This document shows positions 16,827 through 24,047 of a stretch of DNA of 43,641 nt, one piece after another; position 1 is the stretch's first letter; every line of letters starts with the position of its first letter. The DNA comes from Pseudoflavonifractor sp. 60. Lineage in GTDB: Bacteria > Bacillota > Clostridia > Oscillospirales > Oscillospiraceae. The position numbers were made by a program, and so were the translations under genes. The notes below the pieces were generated by a model, which was given only the letters and a program-made list of their open reading frames with translations, made no database searches and had not been told where the DNA came from. The stretch lies in contig NZ_QWKI01000035.1 of NCBI RefSeq assembly GCF_009911645.1, forward strand, positions 1 through 43,641, in the 5' to 3' direction.

Positions 16827-17555
16827 TCACCGCACCTTGTCCGTCAGAGCAGAGCAAACCCCCGGCGCACCCCCCAGCAGAGTAGGCAGGATGTCCTTGC
16901 GGGGGCCGTCGTTCTGGACCCGGCCCTCGGCCAGGACGATGATCCGGTCCGCAATATTCAAAATCCGCTCCTGGTGGGAGATGATCAGAATTGAGCCGTT
17001 GATCTTCTCGTGGAGATGCTCAAAGACCTGGATCAGGTTGGAGAAGGACCACAGGTCGATGCCCGCCTCCGGCTCGTCAAAGACGGACAGGGCGGTGGAG
17101 CGGGCCATAATGGTGGCGATTTCGATGCGCTTCAGCTCGCCGCCGGACAGGGAGGCGTCCACCTCCCGGTCGATATAGTCCTTGGCGCACAGCCCGACCT
17201 CGGAAAGATAGTTGCAGGCCTCGGGCACGCCGATGTTTTTGCCGCTGGCCAGGGTTATCAGGTCCTTCACCGTCAGGCCCTTAAAGCGCACCGGCTGCTG
17301 GAACGCAAAGCTGATGCCCTTCCGGGCCCGTTCGGTGATGGACAGCCCGGTGATGTCCTCTCCGTTGAAGAGGATGCGGCCCTGAGTCGGGGTGAAGATT
17401 CCGGCAATCACCTTGGCCAGGGTTGATTTGCCGCCGCCGTTGGGCCCGGTGATGGCCACGAACCGCTCGCTGATGGTGAGATTGATATCGTGCAGGATGC
17501 CCTTATTGTTGCCGTCCTGCTCTACGTTGTAGCTGATGTGCTGTAGCTCCAGCAT
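16827..17555 (-). CDS. sufC: Fe-S assembly ATPase SufC
   Basis: A 242-residue ABC ATPase that energises the SufB scaffold. Walker A is GPNGGGKST (37-45), the signature is SLSGGELKRIEIA, and Walker B is ALSVFDEPEAGIDL. The segment FAFQQPVRFKGLTVKDL after the Q-loop, and the helical-domain sequence up to the signature, are typical of SufC rather than of transporters. A GGGAGG site lies before the ATG at 17555, and a good promoter is at 17582-17610. The gene is the first of a sufC-sufB-(hypothetical) group. Confidence 0.95.
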   Translation of the reverse strand: MLELQHISYNVEQDGNNKGILHDINLTISERFVAITGPNGGGKSTLAKVIAGIFTPTQGRILFNGEDITGLSITERARKGISFAFQQPVRFKGLTVKDLITLASGKNIGVPEACNYLSEVGLCAKDYIDREVDASLSGGELKRIEIATIMARSTALSVFDEPEAGIDLWSFSNLIQVFEHLHEKINGSILIISHQERILNIADRIIVLAEGRVQNDGPRKDILPTLLGGAPGVCSALTDKVR

Positions 17556-17581
17556 GGGGATACCTCCCTGTTTTTTTCTCC

Positions 17582-17610
17582 ATTATACTATAGAGCACTA
17601 ATTCTGTCTA
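17582..17610 (-). promoter_or_regulatory. Promoter of sufC
   Basis: On the minus strand TAGACA (17610-17605), a 17-bp spacer and a perfect TATAAT (17587-17582) precede the sufC ribosome binding site. No IscR-type box was recognised. Confidence 0.75.
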
Positions 17611-17656
17611 CAATATTCGTCATAGACTATTTTCAGAAATTATACCCCTTTTCCTC

Positions 17657-17685
17657 TTGCATTACAAGATGATTTGTGATATAAA
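17657..17685 (+). promoter_or_regulatory. Promoter of the T-box leader
   Basis: TTGCAT (17657-17662), a 17-bp spacer and TATAAA (17680-17685) lie directly before the T-box leader, giving a transcription start near 17692. Confidence 0.75.
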
Positions 17686-17691
17686 TCTTAT

Positions 17692-17956
17692 TTGTAAGAG
17701 GCCGCCGGTGTTGGCGGTCTCCTGGAAAATGCGTGGAGCGGGAAAATAGGGAATGATTCTCTGGCAGAGAGGACGGGCCGCCGGCTGAAAGCCCGTCTGA
17801 GAGAAGCCCCCTTGGTTCGCCCGGGAGCGGCCCCTGAGAGGGGGACGGCTGCCCTCCGTTATCGGGGCTTGAAGCGCCCGTGTCTATGCGGGAATGCGGG
17901 TGGTACCGCGGAGGGTTTGCCTTTCGTCCCGGCGTTGGGGACGGGGGCTTTTTTTA
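17692..17956 (+). promoter_or_regulatory. T-box leader, phenylalanine-specific
   Basis: The hallmark T-box segment GGGTGGTACCGCG lies at 17898-17910, inside the antiterminator, followed by a terminator hairpin and T run. Upstream is the expected long Stem I region, whose upper part pairs TTCTCT with AGAGAA and GACGGGC with GCCCGTC. The 3' side of its internal loop carries TTC at 17816-17818, the phenylalanine codon, as the likely specifier. The UGGN tetrad is UGGU (17901-17904), which demands an A at tRNA position 73, as in tRNA-Phe. This agrees with pheS and pheT downstream. Uncharged tRNA-Phe should stabilise the antiterminator and switch on the genes behind it. Confidence 0.9.
17920..17956 (+). 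terminator. T-box attenuator terminator
   Basis: CGTCCC (17925-17930) pairs with GGGACG (17938-17943), with further G-U extension of the stem, and is followed by seven T residues (17949-17955). It is the regulated terminator of the T-box leader. Confidence 0.85.
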
Positions 17957-17992
17957 TTGTTCCAAATCTCAATGAAAAAAGAGGTCTTAGCA

Positions 17993-19042
17993 ATGAAAAA
18001 AATAGAAAAACTGCTGATCCTGCTGTCCCTTGCACTGTGTCTGACCGCCTGTCATACCGGCGGCGCTGGCTCAGCCAGCGCCACTGCGGATGGCTCCGCA
18101 GTGGCTGATCCCCTTCCGGCACAAACTTTAGGGAGTCAGTTTGAAGCCGCGGTCGACCCGGAGGAGCCCGCAGATGTGTCCTCCTCCGCTGACGCATCCC
18201 TGTCTGCGCCCCAGCCCGACGCTTCCCAGCCTGACTCCTCTCAGTCTGCGCCCCAGCCCGACGCCTCTCAGCCTGTCTCCCAGCCCGACGCCTCTCAGTC
18301 CGCGCTCCAGACGGATTCCGAGCCTCAGCCCGTCCAGCCTCAGGAGCCGGCGAAGAAGAACTACAAGCTGTACGTGCTCATGTACCACCACTTTGTGGAG
18401 GAGGGGGCGAAGTGCAACCCCTGGATCCTCACCGACGTGCGCTTTCGGGAGGACCTGCAGTGGCTGGCCGACCACAACTATACCACCGTCCTGCCCAGCG
18501 AGCTGGCGGCGGGCCAGCCTCTGCCGGCGCGGGCGGTGATGATTACCATGGACGACGGCTATGCCAGCAACTACCGGCTGGCCTTCCCGCTGCTCCAGGA
18601 GTTCCAGGCCAAAGCGGTGATCTCCCTCATAACCCAGTACACGCAGGACGAGGATCCCCTCTATCTCACCTGGGATATGTGCCGGGAGATGGCCGATTCC
18701 GGCTTGGTGGAGTTCGGCTCCCACACCCACGCCTCTCACGGCGAGGGTGAGTGCGGGATCAAACGGCACAAGGGGGAGAGCCGGGAGGAGTATGAGGCGC
18801 GGATCCTTCCGGATATCCAAACCAGCATCGACCTGATAACGGAACACCTGGGGACGGCTCCCCAGCTCTTCACCTATCCCAACGGCATCAAGGACTCCTG
18901 GGCCGCCGGATTTATTCAGGAACACTTTGCCATCACCCTCACGACCGTATGGGGACACTGTGACATCTCCAAGGGATTGTACAGTATGCAGAGGTACAAC
19001 GTGTCCATGGACGGTTCCCTCAGCGATATCCTGCCGGCTTAA
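17993..19042 (+). CDS. Polysaccharide deacetylase family lipoprotein
   Basis: A 349-residue lipoprotein. The signal peptide KKIEKLLILLSLALCLTAC gives a lipidated Cys at about residue 19. A low-complexity linker (about 20-120) is built from Ser-Gln-Pro-Asp-Ala repeats and reaches into the wall. The C-terminal NodB/CE4 domain starts near YKLYVLMYHHF. Motif 1 is ITMDDGY (usually TFDDG), motif 2 is SHTHASH (HxxxH metal ligands), and YPNG is motif 3. It should remove N-acetyl groups from a surface polysaccharide or peptidoglycan using a metal ion. An ATG at 17972 lies in the terminator; the ATG at 17993 with GAGG 9 nt upstream is preferred. It is the first gene behind the Phe T-box, which is unexpected for a wall enzyme. 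Confidence 0.88.
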   Translation: MKKIEKLLILLSLALCLTACHTGGAGSASATADGSAVADPLPAQTLGSQFEAAVDPEEPADVSSSADASLSAPQPDASQPDSSQSAPQPDASQPVSQPDASQSALQTDSEPQPVQPQEPAKKNYKLYVLMYHHFVEEGAKCNPWILTDVRFREDLQWLADHNYTTVLPSELAAGQPLPARAVMITMDDGYASNYRLAFPLLQEFQAKAVISLITQYTQDEDPLYLTWDMCREMADSGLVEFGSHTHASHGEGECGIKRHKGESREEYEARILPDIQTSIDLITEHLGTAPQLFTYPNGIKDSWAAGFIQEHFAITLTTVWGHCDISKGLYSMQRYNVSMDGSLSDILPA

Positions 19043-19055
19043 AGGAGTGTTTGCC

Positions 19056-19667
19056 ATGCAGCTGGATACCAGTCTTCTCAAGTGGACCCGGCAGCCCCGG
19101 AGCTGTACCATAAACCCCGACAAAATAGAAATCGTTACCGCCCCTCACACCGACCTGTGGCAGCGGACCTACTACCACTTCCGCAACGACAGCGCCCCGG
19201 TGCTCCAGATGACGACCCGGGAGAAATTTTTCTCCTTTGTGGTGCGGACCCAATTTGACGGCAGGCGCCGCTTCGACCAGTGCGGCGTGGTGGTCTACCT
19301 GGACAGTGAGAACTGGCTGAAGGCCTCCGTGGAGTACGAAAACGAGACCTTCCAGCACCTGGGCAGCGTGGTCACCAACGGCGGCTGGTCCGACTGGGCC
19401 ACCACCGAGATCAACGCCTCCGTCCGGTCCATGTGGTACCGGCTGAGCCGCAGAGAGGACGATTTCTGCATTGAGTGCTCCCGGGACGGGACCGTCTTTC
19501 AGCAGATGCGGGTCTGTCACCTCCAGGCCGCCCAGGGGGAGATATCCTTCGGCGTCTACGCCTGCAGTCCGGAGGACTCCTCCTTCACCGCCGTCCTGAC
19601 CCATATGGCCCTGCTCCCCTGCCAGTGGGGGGCCCACGACGGCCAGCCTCCGGACGCGGACCTGTGA
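19056..19667 (+). CDS. DUF1349 domain-containing protein
   Basis: A 203-residue cytoplasmic protein matching the DUF1349 family (beta-sandwich, concanavalin-like). Typical segments are TDLWQRTYYHFRNDSAPVL, FSFVVRTQFDGRRRFDQCGVVVYLDSENWLKASVEYEN, LGSVVTNGGWSDWAT, and FGVYACSPEDSSFTAVLTHMAL. The fold resembles carbohydrate-binding lectins and may bind a sugar or polysaccharide, but no catalytic residues are known to me. An AAAGGAG site at 19041-19047 precedes the ATG, only 13 bp after the deacetylase stop. The end overlaps a GTG of the next small frame. Confidence 0.88.
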   Translation: MQLDTSLLKWTRQPRSCTINPDKIEIVTAPHTDLWQRTYYHFRNDSAPVLQMTTREKFFSFVVRTQFDGRRRFDQCGVVVYLDSENWLKASVEYENETFQHLGSVVTNGGWSDWATTEINASVRSMWYRLSRREDDFCIECSRDGTVFQQMRVCHLQAAQGEISFGVYACSPEDSSFTAVLTHMALLPCQWGAHDGQPPDADL

Positions 19668-19879
19668 GAGGAGAGGACGATGGAACAAAAACAGAACGCC
19701 CACTGCGGGGAACGGAGCTGGCCAAGGCAAAGAATGCGGCCAGCTACGGCAGGCTCTGCCGCTATGACAGCCTTTTTGCCAACGGCAGGCCCGTGTTTTA
19801 CCTGATCTGCCTGCGCTGCGGCACGGTGGTCCGCTCCTTTGTGGAGGACCCCGCATATTTCAAATCCAAAATCAAATAA
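19664..19879 (+). CDS. Small CxxC protein, start uncertain or frameshifted
   Basis: The convincing part is the C-terminal 50 or so residues: LAKAKNAASYGRLCRYDSLF, then FYLICLRCGTVVRSFVEDP. ICLRC forms a metal-binding or redox knuckle. In this frame the only nearby start is GTG at 19664, overlapping the stop of the DUF1349 gene (GTGA) and lacking a clear ribosome binding site. A far better site (AGAGGAGAGG) points to ATG at 19680, but that is in another frame. Adding one A to the A5 tract at 19686-19690 would join the ATG to this frame and give a 65-residue protein starting MEQKTERPL. So this is either a GTG-started gene, a frameshifted gene or a sequencing indel. Function unknown. Confidence 0.5.
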   Translation: MRGEDDGTKTERPLRGTELAKAKNAASYGRLCRYDSLFANGRPVFYLICLRCGTVVRSFVEDPAYFKSKIK

Positions 19880-19891
19880 GGAGTTTTACCA

Positions 19892-20917
19892 ATGAAAGAA
19901 CAGCTGGCAAAAATCAAAAGTGAGGCCCTGGCCGCATTTGACCAGGTGGCCGCCCCTGCCGCCCTGGATGAGCTGCGGGTGAAATACCTGGGCAAGAAGG
20001 GGGAGCTTACCGCCGTCTTGAAGCAGATGGGCCGCCTGTCCGCCGAGGAGCGCCCCGCCATGGGACAGCTGGCCAACGAGGTCCGCGCCGCCCTGGAGAG
20101 CGCCATCGAGTCCGCCTCCCAGAAGCTGGAGGCCGCCGCTCTGGAGGCCCGGCTGAAGGCGGAGGCCCTGGACGTCACCGTCCCCGGCAAAGCCCCCAAG
20201 CTGGGGCACAAGCACCCCATGTATATCGCTCTGGACGAGATCAAGAACATCTTTGTGGGCATGGGCTTCACTGTGCTGGACGGCCCTGAGATCGAGCTGG
20301 CCGAGCTTAACTTCGACCGCCTCAACGCCGAGGAGGGCCACCCCAGCCGGGACTGGTCGGACACCTTCTACTTCGACCAGGACAGCCGGGTGATGCTCCG
20401 CAGCCAGACCTCTCCCATGCAGGTGCGGGCTATGGACTCCATGCCCCTGGCCATCCGCATTATCGCCCCCGGACGGGTGTACCGCAAGGACGAGGTGGAC
20501 GCCACCCACTCCCCCATGTTCCACCAGGTGGAGGGAATGGTCATTGACAAGAACGTCACCATGGCCGACTTGAAGGGGACCCTGAACCTGCTGGCCGAGG
20601 AGCTGTTTGGCAAGGGCACCGTGACCCGCTTCCGCCCCCACCACTTCCCCTTCACCGAGCCCTCCTGTGAGATGGACGTGCAGTGCCACAAGTGCGGCGG
20701 CGCGGGCTGCCCCACCTGTAAGGGCGAGGGCTGGATCGAGCTGCTGGGCGCGGGGATGATTCACCCCAATGTGCTGCGCATGGCCAACATCGACCCGGAG
20801 GAGTGGTCCGGCTGGGCCTTCGGCATGGGCCTGGAGCGCACCGCTATGCGCCGGTTCAAGATCGCCGACCTGCGTCTGATCTTCGAGAACGATGTGCGGT
20901 TTTTGGAGCAGTTTTGA
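19892..20917 (+). CDS. pheS: Phenylalanyl-tRNA synthetase alpha subunit
   Basis: A 341-residue class II synthetase catalytic subunit that charges tRNA-Phe as an alpha2-beta2 enzyme with PheT. The N-terminal helical tRNA-contacting arm spans about 1-85. Motif 1 is in HPMYIALDEIKNIFVGMGF. DWSDTFYF and LRSQTSPMQVRAM follow, then motif 2 (PGRVYRKDEVDATHSPMFHQ), and FRPHHFPFTEPSCEMDV. Motif 3 is WAFGMGLERTAMRRF. The CHKCGGAGCPTCKGEGWIE zinc-like loop is normal for clostridial PheS. An AAGGAG site precedes the ATG. It lies 12 bp after the small CxxC gene and is controlled from the upstream Phe T-box. Confidence 0.97.
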   Translation: MKEQLAKIKSEALAAFDQVAAPAALDELRVKYLGKKGELTAVLKQMGRLSAEERPAMGQLANEVRAALESAIESASQKLEAAALEARLKAEALDVTVPGKAPKLGHKHPMYIALDEIKNIFVGMGFTVLDGPEIELAELNFDRLNAEEGHPSRDWSDTFYFDQDSRVMLRSQTSPMQVRAMDSMPLAIRIIAPGRVYRKDEVDATHSPMFHQVEGMVIDKNVTMADLKGTLNLLAEELFGKGTVTRFRPHHFPFTEPSCEMDVQCHKCGGAGCPTCKGEGWIELLGAGMIHPNVLRMANIDPEEWSGWAFGMGLERTAMRRFKIADLRLIFENDVRFLEQF

Positions 20918-20931
20918 TAGAGGCACGGCAC

Positions 20932-21291
20932 ATGGCAGACTATGTTCAGTGCTTCCCCCTTGAGGAAAAAATAGAGGTCCTCTTAGGTGTTGAGCATGAG
21001 AAAATCCTTGCCCTCGGTGAAAAAATGAACGCCGTATGTGAGGATGCCTATATGAACGGCTACAACTGGGAGGCTCTTTTTCAGTATTATCTGGAGCAGA
21101 ATGATCCAGACATCCTGACAGACATGGAGACGGACCCGGAGGCAGGGATGTATGTGGCCTATTGGCCTCTGACAGCAGAAAACGAAGCTAGGGCGAAGCG
21201 CTTCGAGGATATCATCCGCGCCCTGGCGGAAGACGAAGAAGCCCTCTGCCGCCTGGTCCGGGAACACGGCGGCGAGATTGAGTGGGACTGA
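20932..21291 (+). CDS. Imm51-family immunity-like protein
   Basis: A 119-residue acidic protein. The frame stays open back to 20803 inside pheS, but the natural start is the ATG at 20932 (MADYVQCFPLEEKIEVLL) with GAGG 8 nt upstream. Residues in MNGYNWEALFQYYLEQNDPDIL, DPEAGMYVAYWPLTAENEARAKRFEDII and the C-terminal GGEIEWD match the Imm51 family as I know it. These are small immunity proteins of polymorphic toxin systems. No toxin gene is nearby. The gene sits between pheS and pheT, 14 bp after pheS and 35 bp before pheT, in the same direction, so it would rise and fall with PheST. Confidence 0.75.
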   Translation: MADYVQCFPLEEKIEVLLGVEHEKILALGEKMNAVCEDAYMNGYNWEALFQYYLEQNDPDILTDMETDPEAGMYVAYWPLTAENEARAKRFEDIIRALAEDEEALCRLVREHGGEIEWD

Positions 21292-21326
21292 CGCTCACTT
21301 TCACTATAAAACGAGGAGTTTTGAAT

Positions 21327-24035
21327 ATGAATCTATCCAGAAAATGGCTCAACGAGTTTGTCGAGATTGACGCCGGCGACCGGGAGTTCGCCGAAGCTAT
21401 GACCCTCTCCGGCTCCAAGGTGGAGCTGACCCACGACATGGGCGGGGAAATTTCCAACGTCGTCGTAGGACGCATTGAGAAGATGGAGCGCCACCCCGAC
21501 TCCGACCATATGTGGGTGTGCCAGCTGGACGTGGGCAGGGAGGAGCCCGTCCAGATTGTCACCGGGGCCTGGAACATCCACGCAGGCGACCTGGTGCCCG
21601 TGGCCCTGCACAAGTCCACTCTGCCCGGGGGCAAGAAGATTGAGAAGGGCAAGCTGCGGGGGGTGCTGTCCAACGGGATGCTGTGCTCCCTGAAGGAGCT
21701 GGGCCTGGACGAGCGGGACTTCCCCTACGGCGTCATCACCGCCGCCGCCCTGCTCAACGACTACCACCCCATCGACCCGGACAAGCCCTCCATCCCGGCG
21801 GAGCTTGAGCTGGGACACAAAATTTTCGGCTCCGTGGTGGCCGCCGGAGCGGGTGAGGTGAAATCCCTGGGGGACGGCCGCTGGTCGGTGGCCCTGGTCT
21901 GGGCGGAGGACGGACAGCCTGTGGGCACCACTGTGGAAACCCAGTGCCAAAACATCCACGCCATGGACCTGGTGGCCTTCAACACCAAGACCCGGACCAT
22001 CTGCACCCTGGCCGACCTCCACGCCGAGCAGAAGGAGTTCCCCCACTGCATCCCCGACGGCATCTTCGTCCTCCAGGAGGACTGCAAGCCGGGGGACGAC
22101 ATTAAGACGGTCACCGGCCTGGATGACCACGTGGTGGAGTTTGAAATCACACCCAACCGCCCCGACTGCCTTAGCGTCATCGGTCTGGCCCGGGAGGCGG
22201 CGGCCACCTTCAACAAGCCCTGCCGCTTCCACCAGCCGGTGGTCAAGGGCGGGGCGGAGGGTGTCCTCCCCGAGCTGCTGGATGTGGAGACCCCCGACCC
22301 CGAGCTGTGCCCCCGGTACACCGCCCGGATGGTGCGCAATGTAAAAATCGGCCCCTCTCCCAAGTGGATGCGGGAGCGGCTTCGGGCTATGGGAGTGCGG
22401 CCCATCAACAACATTGTGGATATCACCAACTACGTCATGCTGGAGTACGGTCAGCCCATGCACGCCTTTGACTACCGCTATGTGAAGGGCGGAAAGATCA
22501 TTGTCCGCCGGGCCCAGGACGGGGAGGAGCTTACGACTCTGGATGGAAACGTCCGCAAGCTCAACTCCAATATGCTGGTTATCGCCGATGACACCCGGGC
22601 GGTGGGTCTGGCCGGTATTATGGGCGGTCTGAACTCCGAGATTGTAGAGGACACGGTGGACGTGGTCTTTGAATCCGCCAACTTCGACGGCACCACCATC
22701 CGCAAGACCGCCCTGGCCCTGGGAATGCGTACCGAGGCCAGCGCCAAGTTTGAAAAGGGGCTAGATATCCTCAACACCCTCCCCGCTGTGAACCGGGCCT
22801 GTGAGCTGGTGGAGCTGCTGGGGGCCGGTGAGGTGCTGGACGGGGTCATCGACATTCTCAACTACGTCCCCCAGCCCACCGTTTTGAAGCTGGAGCCGGA
22901 CAAGATCAACGCCCTGCTGGGTACCGACGTGTCGGAGAATGTGATGTACACAACCCTCCAGAAGCTGGGCTTTGAGACCACCAAAACCCGGGGCATGATG
23001 AAGGTCCCCTCCTGGCGGGGGGACGTGAAGGAGATGGCCGACCTGGCCGAGGAGGTGGCCCGGTTCTTCGGCTACAACAACATCCCAACAACCCTCATGC
23101 GGGGCCAGACCACTCTGGGGGGCTACAGCGAGGAACAGAAGCTGGAGCAGAAGCTGGGGGAGGTCTGCCGGGCCTACGGCTACGACGAGATCATCACCTA
23201 CTCCTTTATCTCCCCCACCTGGTACGACAAGATCGGCTGGCCTGCGGACGACTTCCACCGCAAATCCTTCAAAATCCTGAACCCCCTGGGGGAGGACACC
23301 TCCATCATGCGCACCACCACCCTGCCCTCCATGCTGGACATTCTGGCCCGGAATTACAACTACCGGAACAAGGACGTGCGCCTGTACGAGCTGGGCCGCA
23401 TCTACCTGCCCGGCGGGGAGGACGGCCTGGCGGTTGAAAACAAGGTGCTCACCCTGGGGGCTTACGGCGAGGGCTTCGACTTCTACGACCTGAAAGGGGC
23501 CGTGGAGGCCATCCTGAGAGAGATCCGGGCAGAGGATGTCGGATTTAAGGGTTGGCGCATTGGCGGCAACGCCTACCACTCCGGCCGCTTCGCCACCGTG
23601 TGGGTGGGCGGCACGGAGGTGGGCCGCATGGGCCAGATTCACCCCAACGTGGCCAAGAACTTCGGCGTGGACACCGAACTGTACTGCGCCGAGCTGGACT
23701 TCGACGAGCTGATGAACGCCAAAGGGACTGACCCGGAGTATGTCCCCCTGCCCAAGTTCCCCTCGGTAACCCGGGACATCGCCGTGGTGTGCGGCGAGGC
23801 GGTCACAGTGGGGGCCCTGGAGAAAGCTATCCGCAAGGGGGCCCAGGGGCTGCTCAAGGAGGTTTCCCTCTTCGATATCTACCGGGGCAAGGGCATTGAC
23901 GAGGGCAAAAAGTCGGTGGCCTTCAACCTGGTCCTCCGGGCGGAGGACCGCTCCCTCACCTCCGAAGAGGCAGACGAGGATGTGAAGTCCATTCTGGCCG
24001 CCCTGGAGCGGGAGTGCGGAGCCAAGCTGCGGTAA
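21327..24035 (+). CDS. pheT: Phenylalanyl-tRNA synthetase beta subunit
   Basis: A 902-residue beta subunit, about 100 residues longer than usual. Order: the N-terminal helix and EMAP/OB tRNA-binding domain (about 40-135), B3/B4 editing domain, B5 (KLEPDKINALLGTDV), the catalytic-like core, and the C-terminal anticodon-binding FDX-ACB domain (LPKFPSVTRDIAVVC). The ITPNRPDCLSVIGLAREAAATF motif is intact. An insertion of about 100 residues (roughly 135-235) splits the end of the EMAP domain between RDFPYG and KEFPHCIPDGIF. The frame is open back to 21282, but the ATG at 21327 has a GAGGAG site and the family's MNLSRKWLNEFV start. It partners PheS and is under T-box control. Confidence 0.97.
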   Translation: MNLSRKWLNEFVEIDAGDREFAEAMTLSGSKVELTHDMGGEISNVVVGRIEKMERHPDSDHMWVCQLDVGREEPVQIVTGAWNIHAGDLVPVALHKSTLPGGKKIEKGKLRGVLSNGMLCSLKELGLDERDFPYGVITAAALLNDYHPIDPDKPSIPAELELGHKIFGSVVAAGAGEVKSLGDGRWSVALVWAEDGQPVGTTVETQCQNIHAMDLVAFNTKTRTICTLADLHAEQKEFPHCIPDGIFVLQEDCKPGDDIKTVTGLDDHVVEFEITPNRPDCLSVIGLAREAAATFNKPCRFHQPVVKGGAEGVLPELLDVETPDPELCPRYTARMVRNVKIGPSPKWMRERLRAMGVRPINNIVDITNYVMLEYGQPMHAFDYRYVKGGKIIVRRAQDGEELTTLDGNVRKLNSNMLVIADDTRAVGLAGIMGGLNSEIVEDTVDVVFESANFDGTTIRKTALALGMRTEASAKFEKGLDILNTLPAVNRACELVELLGAGEVLDGVIDILNYVPQPTVLKLEPDKINALLGTDVSENVMYTTLQKLGFETTKTRGMMKVPSWRGDVKEMADLAEEVARFFGYNNIPTTLMRGQTTLGGYSEEQKLEQKLGEVCRAYGYDEIITYSFISPTWYDKIGWPADDFHRKSFKILNPLGEDTSIMRTTTLPSMLDILARNYNYRNKDVRLYELGRIYLPGGEDGLAVENKVLTLGAYGEGFDFYDLKGAVEAILREIRAEDVGFKGWRIGGNAYHSGRFATVWVGGTEVGRMGQIHPNVAKNFGVDTELYCAELDFDELMNAKGTDPEYVPLPKFPSVTRDIAVVCGEAVTVGALEKAIRKGAQGLLKEVSLFDIYRGKGIDEGKKSVAFNLVLRAEDRSLTSEEADEDVKSILAALERECGAKLR

Positions 24036-24047
24036 GGAGGATGGTTT

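Noticed and set aside
17894-17992. N-terminal extension of the deacetylase from 17894
   Set aside because: This segment is the T-box antiterminator and terminator; translation from there would precede the leader's own control region, and the lipoprotein signal begins at 17993.
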